This document shows positions 1-5,256 of a stretch of DNA of 5,256 nucleotides, piece after piece. The position numbers were made by a program, and so were the translations under genes. The notes beneath the pieces are model-generated. The model was not told where the DNA came from, ran no database searches, and was given only the letters and a program-made list of their open reading frames with translations. The stretch lies in contig JAJYLK010000085.1 in the NCBI GenBank assembly GCA_021787775.1, forward strand, positions 570 to 5,825. Reading direction: 5' to 3'. Numbering within the stretch: position 1 is the first letter of the stretch; the number at the start of each line of letters is the position of its first letter. The DNA comes from Actinomycetes bacterium (GTDB taxonomy: Bacteria; Actinomycetota; Thermoleophilia; BMS3ABIN01).

Positions 1-461
<461 letters not shown>

Positions 462-477
462 CTACCGGCGCTTGCTG

Positions 478-1560
478 TTACGCCAGCTTCCTTTTCAGCT
501 CTTCGATGCGCACCACCGGCGAGGGATCGATGCCCTCGAGAATCGCCATGTACAGCGAAACATAGTCGCCCAGATACATGCTGGAGAACAGTCTCGCCAG
601 CCGGCTGCGTCCGGAAGTGTGATGCTCGTGGATATCGCCGACGTAGTCCTTCAGCAGGGCGCCGGTCACCTCCATGCGCTTGCGGTTCTGCGGGTGCATC
701 AGCTCGTCCAGCAGGTAGATCACGCCGAAGCGGTCCATCAGCCCCGGGGGATGCTCCCAGCCGACGATCTCGTTGTGGTTCAGCTCGGGAAATTCATTGT
801 GGAAGGCCAGCGATTTGGCGTTCTCGTTGATCTGGCATTTCCAGCGGCGGGCGGCCACGGAGGTCACTTCGGCCCCATAGATGACGGGAACCTTGCCGTA
901 CAGGCTGATCGCCAGCTGCTTGGCCGGATTATCGGCGCTGGGCACTCCCGGGCCGTACAGCTCCGAGAGCAGCGACAGCACGCCGGCTGTCTCCTCCACA
1001 TCGGCCTCCACATCGGTGGCCAGGCCCAGACTTTCCAGGCAGGCGGCGATCGGCACCGAAAGGTAGCCGCTGGCGGCGCGGGGCTGCAGACTGCCCGGCA
1101 CCTTCACCAGCGGCAGTTCTTCGCCGCCGGCGATCTCGGTGATCTTGCCGCCGGTGCTGATGCAGACAATGTGGCTGCCGCGCTGGAGCGCTTCGCCCAG
1201 GCAGCTGACCGTCTCCTCGGTGTTCCCCGAATAGCTGACCGCGAACACGAGGCTGCGGCTGCTGACCCACTCCGGCAGGTGATAGCCGCGGATGGTGGCC
1301 ATCTGCCCTGAGAGGGAAGTCTCGTACGCCGCCGCCACGATGTCGCCGCCGATGGCGGAACCGCCCATGCCGGCCACGGCAATGCCGCCGACTTCGCCGC
1401 CACCATCCGTGATGATATCGCTGGCGGAGGCGTAGGCCGCGCGCACCTGCTCGGCCAGCCCGGCAACCATGCCGAACTGGTCCTGGGAATCAAGAGACCC
1501 TATGTAAGCGACGTCATCGAGCCTGCGTTCGGGTGGCTCGGCTGCTGTTTGCTGTGTCAT
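478..1560 (-). CDS. bifunctional phosphoglucose/phosphomannose isomerase (SIS-domain family)
   Basis: A 360-residue cytoplasmic aldose-ketose isomerase predicted to interconvert glucose-6-P or mannose-6-P with fructose-6-P. The N-terminal SIS domain carries MGGSAIGGD (65-73), the sugar-phosphate loop SYSGNTEET (109-117), and R161 in a PRAASGY stretch. The C-terminal half holds E256 and H262 in NEFPELNHNEI, and an ARLFSSMYLGDY segment (322-333). These correspond to the catalytic Glu, His and Arg described for the Pyrobaculum aerophilum PGI/PMI family; that assignment is from family knowledge. Length is normal for bacterial members. The ATG start has AAGGAGGT (1568-1575) overlapping the manB stop codon, with 13 bases between the genes, so translation is probably coupled. 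In mycobacteria the gene after pmmA is an SIS-domain protein of the same general type (Rv3256c, TobH-like), often of unproven activity. Here both SIS motifs and the NHN motif are intact, which favours a working enzyme. Whether glucose or mannose phosphate is the main substrate cannot be read from the sequence. Confidence 0.92.
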   Translation of the reverse strand: MTQQTAAEPPERRLDDVAYIGSLDSQDQFGMVAGLAEQVRAAYASASDIITDGGGEVGGIAVAGMGGSAIGGDIVAAAYETSLSGQMATIRGYHLPEWVSSRSLVFAVSYSGNTEETVSCLGEALQRGSHIVCISTGGKITEIAGGEELPLVKVPGSLQPRAASGYLSVPIAACLESLGLATDVEADVEETAGVLSLLSELYGPGVPSADNPAKQLAISLYGKVPVIYGAEVTSVAARRWKCQINENAKSLAFHNEFPELNHNEIVGWEHPPGLMDRFGVIYLLDELMHPQNRKRMEVTGALLKDYVGDIHEHHTSGRSRLARLFSSMYLGDYVSLYMAILEGIDPSPVVRIEELKRKLA

Positions 1561-1567
1561 CAGACCT

Positions 1568-1575
1568 ACCTCCTT
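1568..1575 (-). promoter_or_regulatory. ribosome binding site of the isomerase gene, overlapping the manB stop codon
   Basis: Read leftward, AAGGAGGT includes the last two bases of the manB TAA stop and ends 7 bases before the isomerase ATG. It fixes that start and implies that ribosomes finishing manB are placed to start the next gene. Confidence 0.8.
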
Positions 1576-2944
1576 AACCGAGACTGGCGGCCACCGAAGG
1601 GAACTGCCTGAGCCGGGACAGGATCAGCTCCTTGATCTCGTCGCGCCGCTGAGGCGTTTTGGCCTCGCAGCGAACGACGACCACAGGGGAAGTATTCGAC
1701 GCCCGCACCAGTCCCCATCCATCGGGGAAGACCACGCGGACGCCGTCGATGTCTATTACCTCGTGGTCGCGGGAGAATTCTTCCTTAACCTTGTCCACGA
1801 TCTGCCATTTCTCTTCCTCGGTGGATTCGATCCGCAGCTCGGGGGTGGCAAAATATTCGGGGATGTCGTCCATCAGCACGGAGAGCTTTCGCCCCTGGCG
1901 GGCGACGTATTCCACCAGGCGGCAGGCCGAGTAGATGGCGTCGTCGTAGCCGAAGTAGCGGTCGGCGAAGTAGATGTGGCCGCTCATCTCGCCGGCCAGC
2001 AGCGCTTTTTCCTCCCGGATCTTGGCTTCGATCAGCGAATGGCCCGTCTTCCACATCAGCGGCACGCCGCCATGGGCCTGGACGTCCTCGACCAGCGCCT
2101 GCGAGCACTTCACCTCGAAGATGATGGTGCCACCGGGATTGCTCTCAAGGATGTCGCGGGAGAAGAGAATCATCAATTGGTCGCCCCAGATCACCCGGCC
2201 GTCGTCAGCGACCGCGCCGATGCGGTCAGCGTCGCCGTCGAAGGCGATGCCGATGTCGGCCCCCTCGCTGGCGACCAGCGCCTGCAGGTCCTCCAGGTTG
2301 GCCGGCACCGTCGGGTCGGGGAAGTGGTTGGGGAAGTTGCCGTCCAGATCGCAGTAGAGCTCCACCACTTCGCAGCCCAGCCGTTCCAGCAGGAGCGGCG
2401 CCACCTTGCCGCCGACGCCGTTGCCGGCGTCGACAACGATTTTCAGCGGCCGCGCCGGCTTGACATCCTTGCTGATGTAATCGAGATAGGCCGGCGCTGG
2501 ATCGGCCTCCGAGACCGAACCTTCACCGGTGTCGAACACGCCCGCTTCGATGATCTGGCGCAGCTTCTGGATCTCTTCGCCGTAGATGGTGCCGTGGCCG
2601 CGGCAGAGCTTGAAGCCATTGTACTGCGGCGGGTTGTGGCTGCCGGTGATCATCACGCCGGCCTGTTTTTTGTATTCCTGGAGGGCGAAATAAAAGACTG
2701 GCGTGGGGACCTCGCCGGCGTCGATGACATCGCAGCCGGTAGAGGTGATGCCTCGCACCAGCGCGTCGCGGTAAGGCCCGGAGCTGGGACGGTTGTCGCG
2801 GGCGACGATCGCCTCGTCCAGGCCGAAGGAGCGGACATAGGTGCCGTACGCCTTGCCGAGCAGCTCGACCGTTTCCTCGTTCAGGTCCTGATCCACAAGC
2901 CCGCGCACATCGTATTCGCGGAATATCTGCGCGTTGACGCTCAC
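1574..2944 (-). CDS. manB: phosphomannomutase/phosphoglucomutase (alpha-D-phosphohexomutase)
   Basis: A 456-residue cytoplasmic enzyme that moves phosphate between C6 and C1 of mannose or glucose, giving mannose-1-P for GDP-mannose or glucose-1-P for nucleotide sugars. All four family motifs are present: the phosphoserine loop TGSHNP with catalytic S102, the Mg-binding loop DGDADR (236-241), the sugar-binding loop GEMSGH (318-323), and the phosphate-binding loop RASNTSP (414-420). An N-terminal FREYDVRG motif (8-15) is also present. Length and motif spacing match Pseudomonas PMM/PGM (AlgC, 463 residues), which acts on both sugars. I chose GTG at 2944 because AGGAGG (2950-2955) lies 5 bases upstream and the FREYDVRG motif then begins at residue 8, as is usual. 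An in-frame ATG at 2983 adds 13 residues (MPGNKNAINQEEG) but has no ribosome binding site. The gene heads a two-gene unit with the isomerase and has its own upstream promoter. Confidence 0.95.
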   Translation of the reverse strand: MSVNAQIFREYDVRGLVDQDLNEETVELLGKAYGTYVRSFGLDEAIVARDNRPSSGPYRDALVRGITSTGCDVIDAGEVPTPVFYFALQEYKKQAGVMITGSHNPPQYNGFKLCRGHGTIYGEEIQKLRQIIEAGVFDTGEGSVSEADPAPAYLDYISKDVKPARPLKIVVDAGNGVGGKVAPLLLERLGCEVVELYCDLDGNFPNHFPDPTVPANLEDLQALVASEGADIGIAFDGDADRIGAVADDGRVIWGDQLMILFSRDILESNPGGTIIFEVKCSQALVEDVQAHGGVPLMWKTGHSLIEAKIREEKALLAGEMSGHIYFADRYFGYDDAIYSACRLVEYVARQGRKLSVLMDDIPEYFATPELRIESTEEEKWQIVDKVKEEFSRDHEVIDIDGVRVVFPDGWGLVRASNTSPVVVVRCEAKTPQRRDEIKELILSRLRQFPSVAASLG

Positions 2945-2949
2945 GCCTT

Positions 2950-2955
2950 CCTCCT
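2950..2955 (-). promoter_or_regulatory. ribosome binding site that sets the manB start at GTG 2944
   Basis: Read leftward, AGGAGG with a 5-base spacer precedes GTG at 2944. The site lies inside the longer ATG-started reading frame, so it argues that the frame's first 13 codons are untranslated leader. A short AT-rich inverted repeat (TTAATG 2958-2963 with CATTAA 2981-2986) lies just upstream. Confidence 0.7.
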
Positions 2956-3063
2956 GGTTAATGGCATTTTTATTTCCAGGCATTAAAGCCCACGCCCGCG
3001 GGCGCTGACGGCGTCCTCGCGGGCATCGCGCGGCCTTTGTCCGGGACGAAAAGCAGCGCAGGT

Positions 3064-3092
3064 ACTATAGCGGATGCCGGGCATAGAGACAA
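3064..3092 (-). promoter_or_regulatory. sigma70-type promoter for manB and the isomerase gene
   Basis: Read leftward, the -35 is TTGTCT (3092-3087), the spacer is exactly 17 bases, and the -10 is TATAGT (3069-3064). It lies in the gap after the lipoprotein gene and points at manB. The predicted transcript starts near 3057, giving a leader of about 110 bases. That leader can form a 7-bp GC stem (GCCCGCG 2994-3000 with CGCGGGC 3018-3024). The promoter makes manB independent of the upstream lipoprotein gene. Confidence 0.65.
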
Positions 3093-3115
3093 TTCCGGCG
3101 GCGTGAACTCTCGCG

Positions 3116-3508
3116 CTAGGGCTGCAGCTTCCACTGGTCATCTTCCCGGGTCAGCGTCCAGGTGCCGGTCTGGGGATCGTCCGGCGCTCCCGGAGCCTTT
3201 CTCGTGCCGCGCCATTTGACGGTGGCGGTGTTGCCGTTGACGCTCTCTGACGTGACGGTAAAGCCGTCGACCCGTGCACCCTGCGGCGAGGAAGCATCCG
3301 CGTTTCTGACAAACTGGTCCCGCGAGATCTTCTTCAGCGGCGAGCTGGAGGCAAGCATGTCGTAGGCGTCGCCAAACTCCCTGTTGTTGAGATGCTGCAT
3401 GAAGGCCTGGGCGGCCGAGGTCGGCGACTCGCTGCCGCAGCCGGCCGCCGGCAGGAACATCAGGGCCGCCAGGGCGGCCGCGAGGATTATCGGTGCGATC
3501 TTTCTCAT
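3116..3508 (-). CDS. small predicted lipoprotein of unknown function
   Basis: A 130-residue exported protein that I cannot name. It begins MRKIAPII, then a hydrophobic run to about residue 22 ending LPAAGC. That is a plausible type II signal peptide with C24 as the lipidated residue, though A rather than L at -3 makes the lipobox imperfect. The mature part starts SESPTSAAQAFMQHLNNREFGDAYDML, a helical opening typical of DUF4878- or NTF2-like small domains. It ends in alternating strand-like segments (VDGFTVTSESVNGNTATVKWRGT and GTWTLTREDDQWKLQP), as in those folds; this is a resemblance, not a confirmed match. The frame stays open upstream to ATG 3877, but that stretch is Arg/Pro/Ser-rich and antisense-like, while ATG 3508 gives a clean signal peptide. 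The ribosome binding site is weak (GCGGA). It lies 55 bases after the glycosyltransferase-like gene and may be co-transcribed with it. Confidence 0.75.
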   Translation of the reverse strand: MRKIAPIILAAALAALMFLPAAGCGSESPTSAAQAFMQHLNNREFGDAYDMLASSSPLKKISRDQFVRNADASSPQGARVDGFTVTSESVNGNTATVKWRGTRKAPGAPDDPQTGTWTLTREDDQWKLQP

Positions 3509-3563
3509 CCGGGGATCCGCTGCTAGTTTTGCGTCATCGGGCGATTTTCCTCTATATCCGCGG

Positions 3564-4295
3564 TCAATCGAGCGGCGAAGCCGGCCGCGGTCCACTGCGG
3601 TGCAGGCGCTCGCGCAGCCGCCTGAGGCCATGCTGCAGGATGCCATGCTTTTCCCGCACCGGCAGTGTTGCCCGGCTGAACCCGGTTCCGCGGTCGGCGG
3701 CATAGCGGGGCGAAGCGCAGAAGCTTTCCAGGGCCGCCAGCGGGGCATGCGGCGATGCCGGCCCGCGGCTGCCCGGCTGCTTGCCGCCGGCTGCAGGCGG
3801 CGCCGCGACATCGATGAGCCGGCGCAGGGCGCCATCCTTCTTGTGTGTGAAAGGATTGATGCGGCCGGCCCGGTCAAGCGACTTCAGCCACAGCCCCCGG
3901 GACTTCTCATCGGGGCAGAAGAAGAAGTCGGCGCTTGCCAGCGCCCCCTCCAGTCCGGCGCCGGGGAGGTCCCCGGGCCGGGCCCGGGCAGACACCGCCT
4001 CCAGCCCCGCGGCTACTGGGGTTCCGGTGGCGATGAGCTGAGGCAGGCGCGCCAGCGTCCGGGCGTCCAGGATGACGGCGTCGGAGTCGGCGGCGACGAG
4101 GGCGATGTTGTCCCTGTTATAATAAACGACGGCAAAATCGCGGTGAGAAAGTCCGGTCAGCTCCGGCACCGCCAGGATCACATCCTGGATCTTTGCCAGC
4201 GCCGCCGCCAGCCGCCATCCGGTAGATTCCGGGATGTCCGCCTCGGTGGCGATCTCCCGGTCGCTGATCACGAGTATTCTGCTGCGGTGCATCAT
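3564..4295 (-). CDS. glycosyltransferase-like protein, N-terminal GT-B domain only (truncated or shortened)
   Basis: A 243-residue protein whose first about 165 residues resemble the acceptor-side, N-terminal Rossmann half of actinobacterial GT-B glycosyltransferases. Visible features are a first strand and loop ILVISDREIATEADIPESTGWRLA (7-30), then LAVPELTG (41-48), FAVVYYNRDNIALVAADSDAVILD (54-77), GTPVA (91-95) and DFFFCPDEKSRGLWLKSLDRAGRINPF (123-149). After LRRLIDV (157-163) the usual nucleotide-sugar-binding second domain is missing. Instead there is a Pro/Gly/Ala linker and a tail, FCASPRYAADRGTGFSRATLPVREKHGILQHGLRRLRERL (192-231). Full-length relatives are usually 350-420 residues, so catalytic activity is doubtful. 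There is no signal peptide or membrane segment. The start is ATG 4295, with an immediately following ATG at 4292; GGATGG at 4302-4307 is a non-canonical ribosome binding site 6 bases upstream. Possible explanations are an internally deleted gene, a non-catalytic partner subunit, or an assembly error. The family call is from recognition of motifs only. Confidence 0.65.
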   Translation of the reverse strand: MMHRSRILVISDREIATEADIPESTGWRLAAALAKIQDVILAVPELTGLSHRDFAVVYYNRDNIALVAADSDAVILDARTLARLPQLIATGTPVAAGLEAVSARARPGDLPGAGLEGALASADFFFCPDEKSRGLWLKSLDRAGRINPFTHKKDGALRRLIDVAAPPAAGGKQPGSRGPASPHAPLAALESFCASPRYAADRGTGFSRATLPVREKHGILQHGLRRLRERLHRSGPRPASPLD

Positions 4296-4381
4296 CGTTT
4301 GCCATCCAGCTTAATTTATATTAGTTTACGCTTCCCGCTTCGATTATGTCGAACGGGCGCCGGCGGCGGTCATTTTACCTC

Positions 4382-4410
4382 TTGACTCTTCCTAGCTATC
4401 CCGATAATAT
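4382..4410 (+). promoter_or_regulatory. sigma70-type promoter for the yeiH-type gene
   Basis: Reading rightward, TTGACT (4382-4387) is followed by a 17-base spacer and TAATAT (4405-4410); each hexamer is close to the TTGACA/TATAAT consensus. Transcription would begin near 4417 and give a leader of about 220 bases before ATG 4635, long enough to hold cis-regulatory RNA. It is the best promoter match I find in the divergent region. No equally good leftward promoter is visible for the glycosyltransferase-like gene. Confidence 0.65.
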
Positions 4411-4419
4411 TCGTTCATA

Positions 4420-4448
4420 TATATCCTTTACTAGGGGAAAAGGATGTA
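4420..4448 (+). other. promoter-proximal hairpin in the yeiH-type leader
   Basis: TATATCCTTT (4420-4429) can pair with AAAGGATGTA (4439-4448) over 10 bp including one G-U pair, leaving a 9-base loop (ACTAGGGGA). It starts a few bases after the predicted transcription start, as a 5'-stabilising stem or a repressor half-site pair would. Five T follow at 4457-4461, 8 bases beyond the stem, which is too far for a convincing terminator. The function is unknown. Confidence 0.35.
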
Positions 4449-4521
4449 GCCTCGACTTTTTATCTCAGGAACCTCATGTATTAAGCTTTAATTCTCACTC
4501 CTCTTCTTTATTTGGTCAAAA

Positions 4522-4624
4522 CCGGTAGAGGAGGTTGTTAGACGACAAAAAAGACGCTTAAAAAAATATGCGTAGTAAGTGCGGCAAAAGAATCGGCAAC
4601 GTCTAACAATGAAAACCCTACCGG
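4522..4624 (+). repeat. nested inverted repeat ending at the yeiH ribosome binding site
   Basis: Two perfect inverted repeats are nested. The outer one is CCGGTAG (4522-4528) with CTACCGG (4618-4624). The inner one is TTGTTAGACG (4535-4544) with CGTCTAACAA (4600-4609). Between the arms lie AGGAGG (4529-4534) on the left and an 8-base A-rich stretch (4610-4617) on the right. The central 55 bases are A-rich with no strong stem of their own. The last GG of the outer right arm is the start of the ribosome binding site for ATG 4635. It may be a leader RNA fold controlling translation, or the remains of a small palindromic insertion element. I did not recognise a known riboswitch class. Confidence 0.55.
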
Positions 4625-4631
4625 GGAGGGG
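4624..4631 (+). promoter_or_regulatory. ribosome binding site of the yeiH-type gene
   Basis: GGGAGGGG lies directly before AAG and ATG 4635, leaving 5 bases between GGAGG and the start codon. It fixes this start over the internal ATG at codon 25. It abuts and slightly overlaps the outer inverted-repeat arm, so its accessibility could depend on that fold. Confidence 0.75.
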
Positions 4632-4634
4632 AAG

Positions 4635-5256
4635 ATGACGGATGAGAAATCCGGGTCAACTGAGGAATTGGTGGAGGTAGAAGAAGAAGAGGAAGCCCAA
4701 GCGGCGATGGGCTGGAGGGAGCTTTATCTAAAGGAAGACTGGTGGGCCATCTATGTGGGCATCGGGCTCGCCATCGTGGCGGTGATAGCCTTTCTCGGCG
4801 GCAGCAACTTGATAAAAACACTGGCTGTCAATCCCGGCGGCCTCAAGTGGTCTTCATATAGCCAGCTTGGTACGCACTTCAGCAACAATATCGGACAATA
4901 CATAGCGCAGTACTTGCTTTGGCTGGCTATCTTCGGCGTTTCCACGCGGATAATGGGCATCAAGACTGCCAAATTTATTCCCTCCTTCACCATCCTTTAT
5001 CTGCTTTCCATTGGTATGTTCGCCATCGGCGGATGGGCAGATGCTTCCAAATACAACCTGGAGCCGCCGCTGGTCGCGCTAATTATCGGGTTGCTGATCG
5101 CGAATGTAGTCCCGATACCCAAATGGATGGATTCAGGATTACGAGTCGAGTATTACATCAAAACGGGCATCGTATTGCTGGGCGCGACATTTCCCATCGC
5201 TCTGGTGGCGTCCGCAGGGCCAGTTGCGCTGCTTCAGGCTTCGATAGTTTCCCTGG
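4635..5256 (+). CDS. YeiH/UPF0324-family putative sulfate exporter, N-terminal part, cut by the window edge
   Basis: A polytopic inner-membrane protein open to the right edge; 207 residues are visible. The recognisable family core is NLEPPLVALIIGLLIANVVPIPKWMDSGLR (141-170) followed by YYIKTGIVLLGATFPIAL (173-190). It corresponds to the ILLGMVLGN and KQYLLRLGIILYGF segments of E. coli YeiH. Hydrophobic, likely membrane-spanning stretches lie at about 38-56, 89-104, 115-133, 144-161 and 175-194. Relative to E. coli YeiH there are roughly 100 extra N-terminal residues, holding about three of these segments. This matches a longer subgroup of the family with a TEDWWA-like motif, here KEDWWAI (33-39). 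Residues 10-20 are strongly acidic (8 Glu of 11). Sulfate or sulfonate export is the family label; the real substrate is unproven. Base composition falls to about 45-50% GC in places, and ATA, TTA and AAA codons occur, unlike the GC-rich leftward genes. It is transcribed divergently from them. Confidence 0.85.
   Translation, partial: MTDEKSGSTEELVEVEEEEEAQAAMGWRELYLKEDWWAIYVGIGLAIVAVIAFLGGSNLIKTLAVNPGGLKWSSYSQLGTHFSNNIGQYIAQYLLWLAIFGVSTRIMGIKTAKFIPSFTILYLLSIGMFAIGGWADASKYNLEPPLVALIIGLLIANVVPIPKWMDSGLRVEYYIKTGIVLLGATFPIALVASAGPVALLQASIVSL

Noticed and set aside
1763..2986. 407-codon rightward open frame opposite manB
   Set aside because: It is antisense to a gene with every family motif intact. 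Its protein is rich in His/Gln/Val/Gly/Ala/Asp without motifs, as expected from the reverse of GC-rich codons.
3509..3877. N-terminal extension of the lipoprotein frame up to ATG 3877
   Set aside because: The extra 123 residues are Arg/Pro/Ser/Met-rich and overlap the glycosyltransferase-like gene; they would also bury the signal peptide that starts at 3508.
3971..3989. GC palindrome (CCCGGGCCCGGG-like run) in the glycosyltransferase-like gene
   Set aside because: It falls in GC-rich Ala/Arg/Pro/Gly codons and has no T-run or other element beside it; it is explained by composition.
4115..4123. Rightward extended -10 (TGT-TATAAT) inside the glycosyltransferase-like gene
   Set aside because: The bases encode the conserved leftward VVYYN segment, and the hexamer 17 bases upstream (GACGAG) is not a -35, so coding explains it.
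3384..4385. 333-codon rightward open frame opposite the glycosyltransferase-like gene
   Set aside because: Arg/Ala/Gln-rich antisense product with no motif, while the leftward frame carries ordered hydrophobic strands and known glycosyltransferase-like motifs.
4346..4528. 60-codon rightward open frame in the AT-rich intergenic region
   Set aside because: No ribosome binding site, it spans the predicted promoter and leader, and the product has no recognisable feature.
4568..4606. 12-codon open frame (MRSKCGKRIGNV) inside the nested inverted repeat
   Set aside because: A leader peptide was considered, but there is no ribosome binding site before the ATG; the upstream sequence is an A-run.

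Overview
The window looks like a chromosomal segment from a GC-rich bacterium, most likely an actinobacterium or a deep-branching relative. The support is a GC-rich left part (one hand-counted 60-base line near position 1021 is about 72% GC), strong AGGAGG-type ribosome binding sites, GTG starts, and a phosphomannomutase gene followed by a SIS-domain isomerase gene and then ahcY. That order resembles the actinobacterial pmmA / SIS-domain protein / (manA) / sahH neighbourhood. Taxonomic placement is inference.

Positions 1 to 4295 are all transcribed leftward (minus strand). In transcription order they hold: a 243-residue protein resembling only the N-terminal half of a GT-B glycosyltransferase (3564-4295); a small predicted lipoprotein of unknown function (3116-3508); a gap with a good sigma70-type promoter (TTGTCT, 17 bases, TATAGT); phosphomannomutase/phosphoglucomutase manB (1574-2944); a bifunctional phosphoglucose/phosphomannose isomerase (478-1560), whose ribosome binding site overlaps the manB stop codon; a 196-base spacer with a terminator-like hairpin and other foldable sequence; and the 5' end of ahcY (281 to the window edge). 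The two sugar-phosphate enzymes together convert fructose-6-P to mannose-6-P to mannose-1-P, the supply route to GDP-mannose, and also interconvert glucose phosphates. AhcY recycles S-adenosylhomocysteine and has no direct pathway link to them.

Positions 4296 to 4634 are a divergent intergenic region of strikingly different composition (about 38% GC by hand count over 4381-4620). It holds a near-consensus rightward promoter (TTGACT, 17 bases, TAATAT), a promoter-proximal hairpin, and a large nested inverted repeat whose outer arm runs into the ribosome binding site of the next gene. From 4635 to the right edge runs the start of a rightward gene for a YeiH/UPF0324-family membrane transporter (putative sulfate exporter family), cut off by the window.

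I see no complete undescribed system. The items most worth checking are the half-glycosyltransferase, the nested inverted repeat ahead of the yeiH-type gene, the foldable leader of ahcY, and the sharp compositional break at about 4300.
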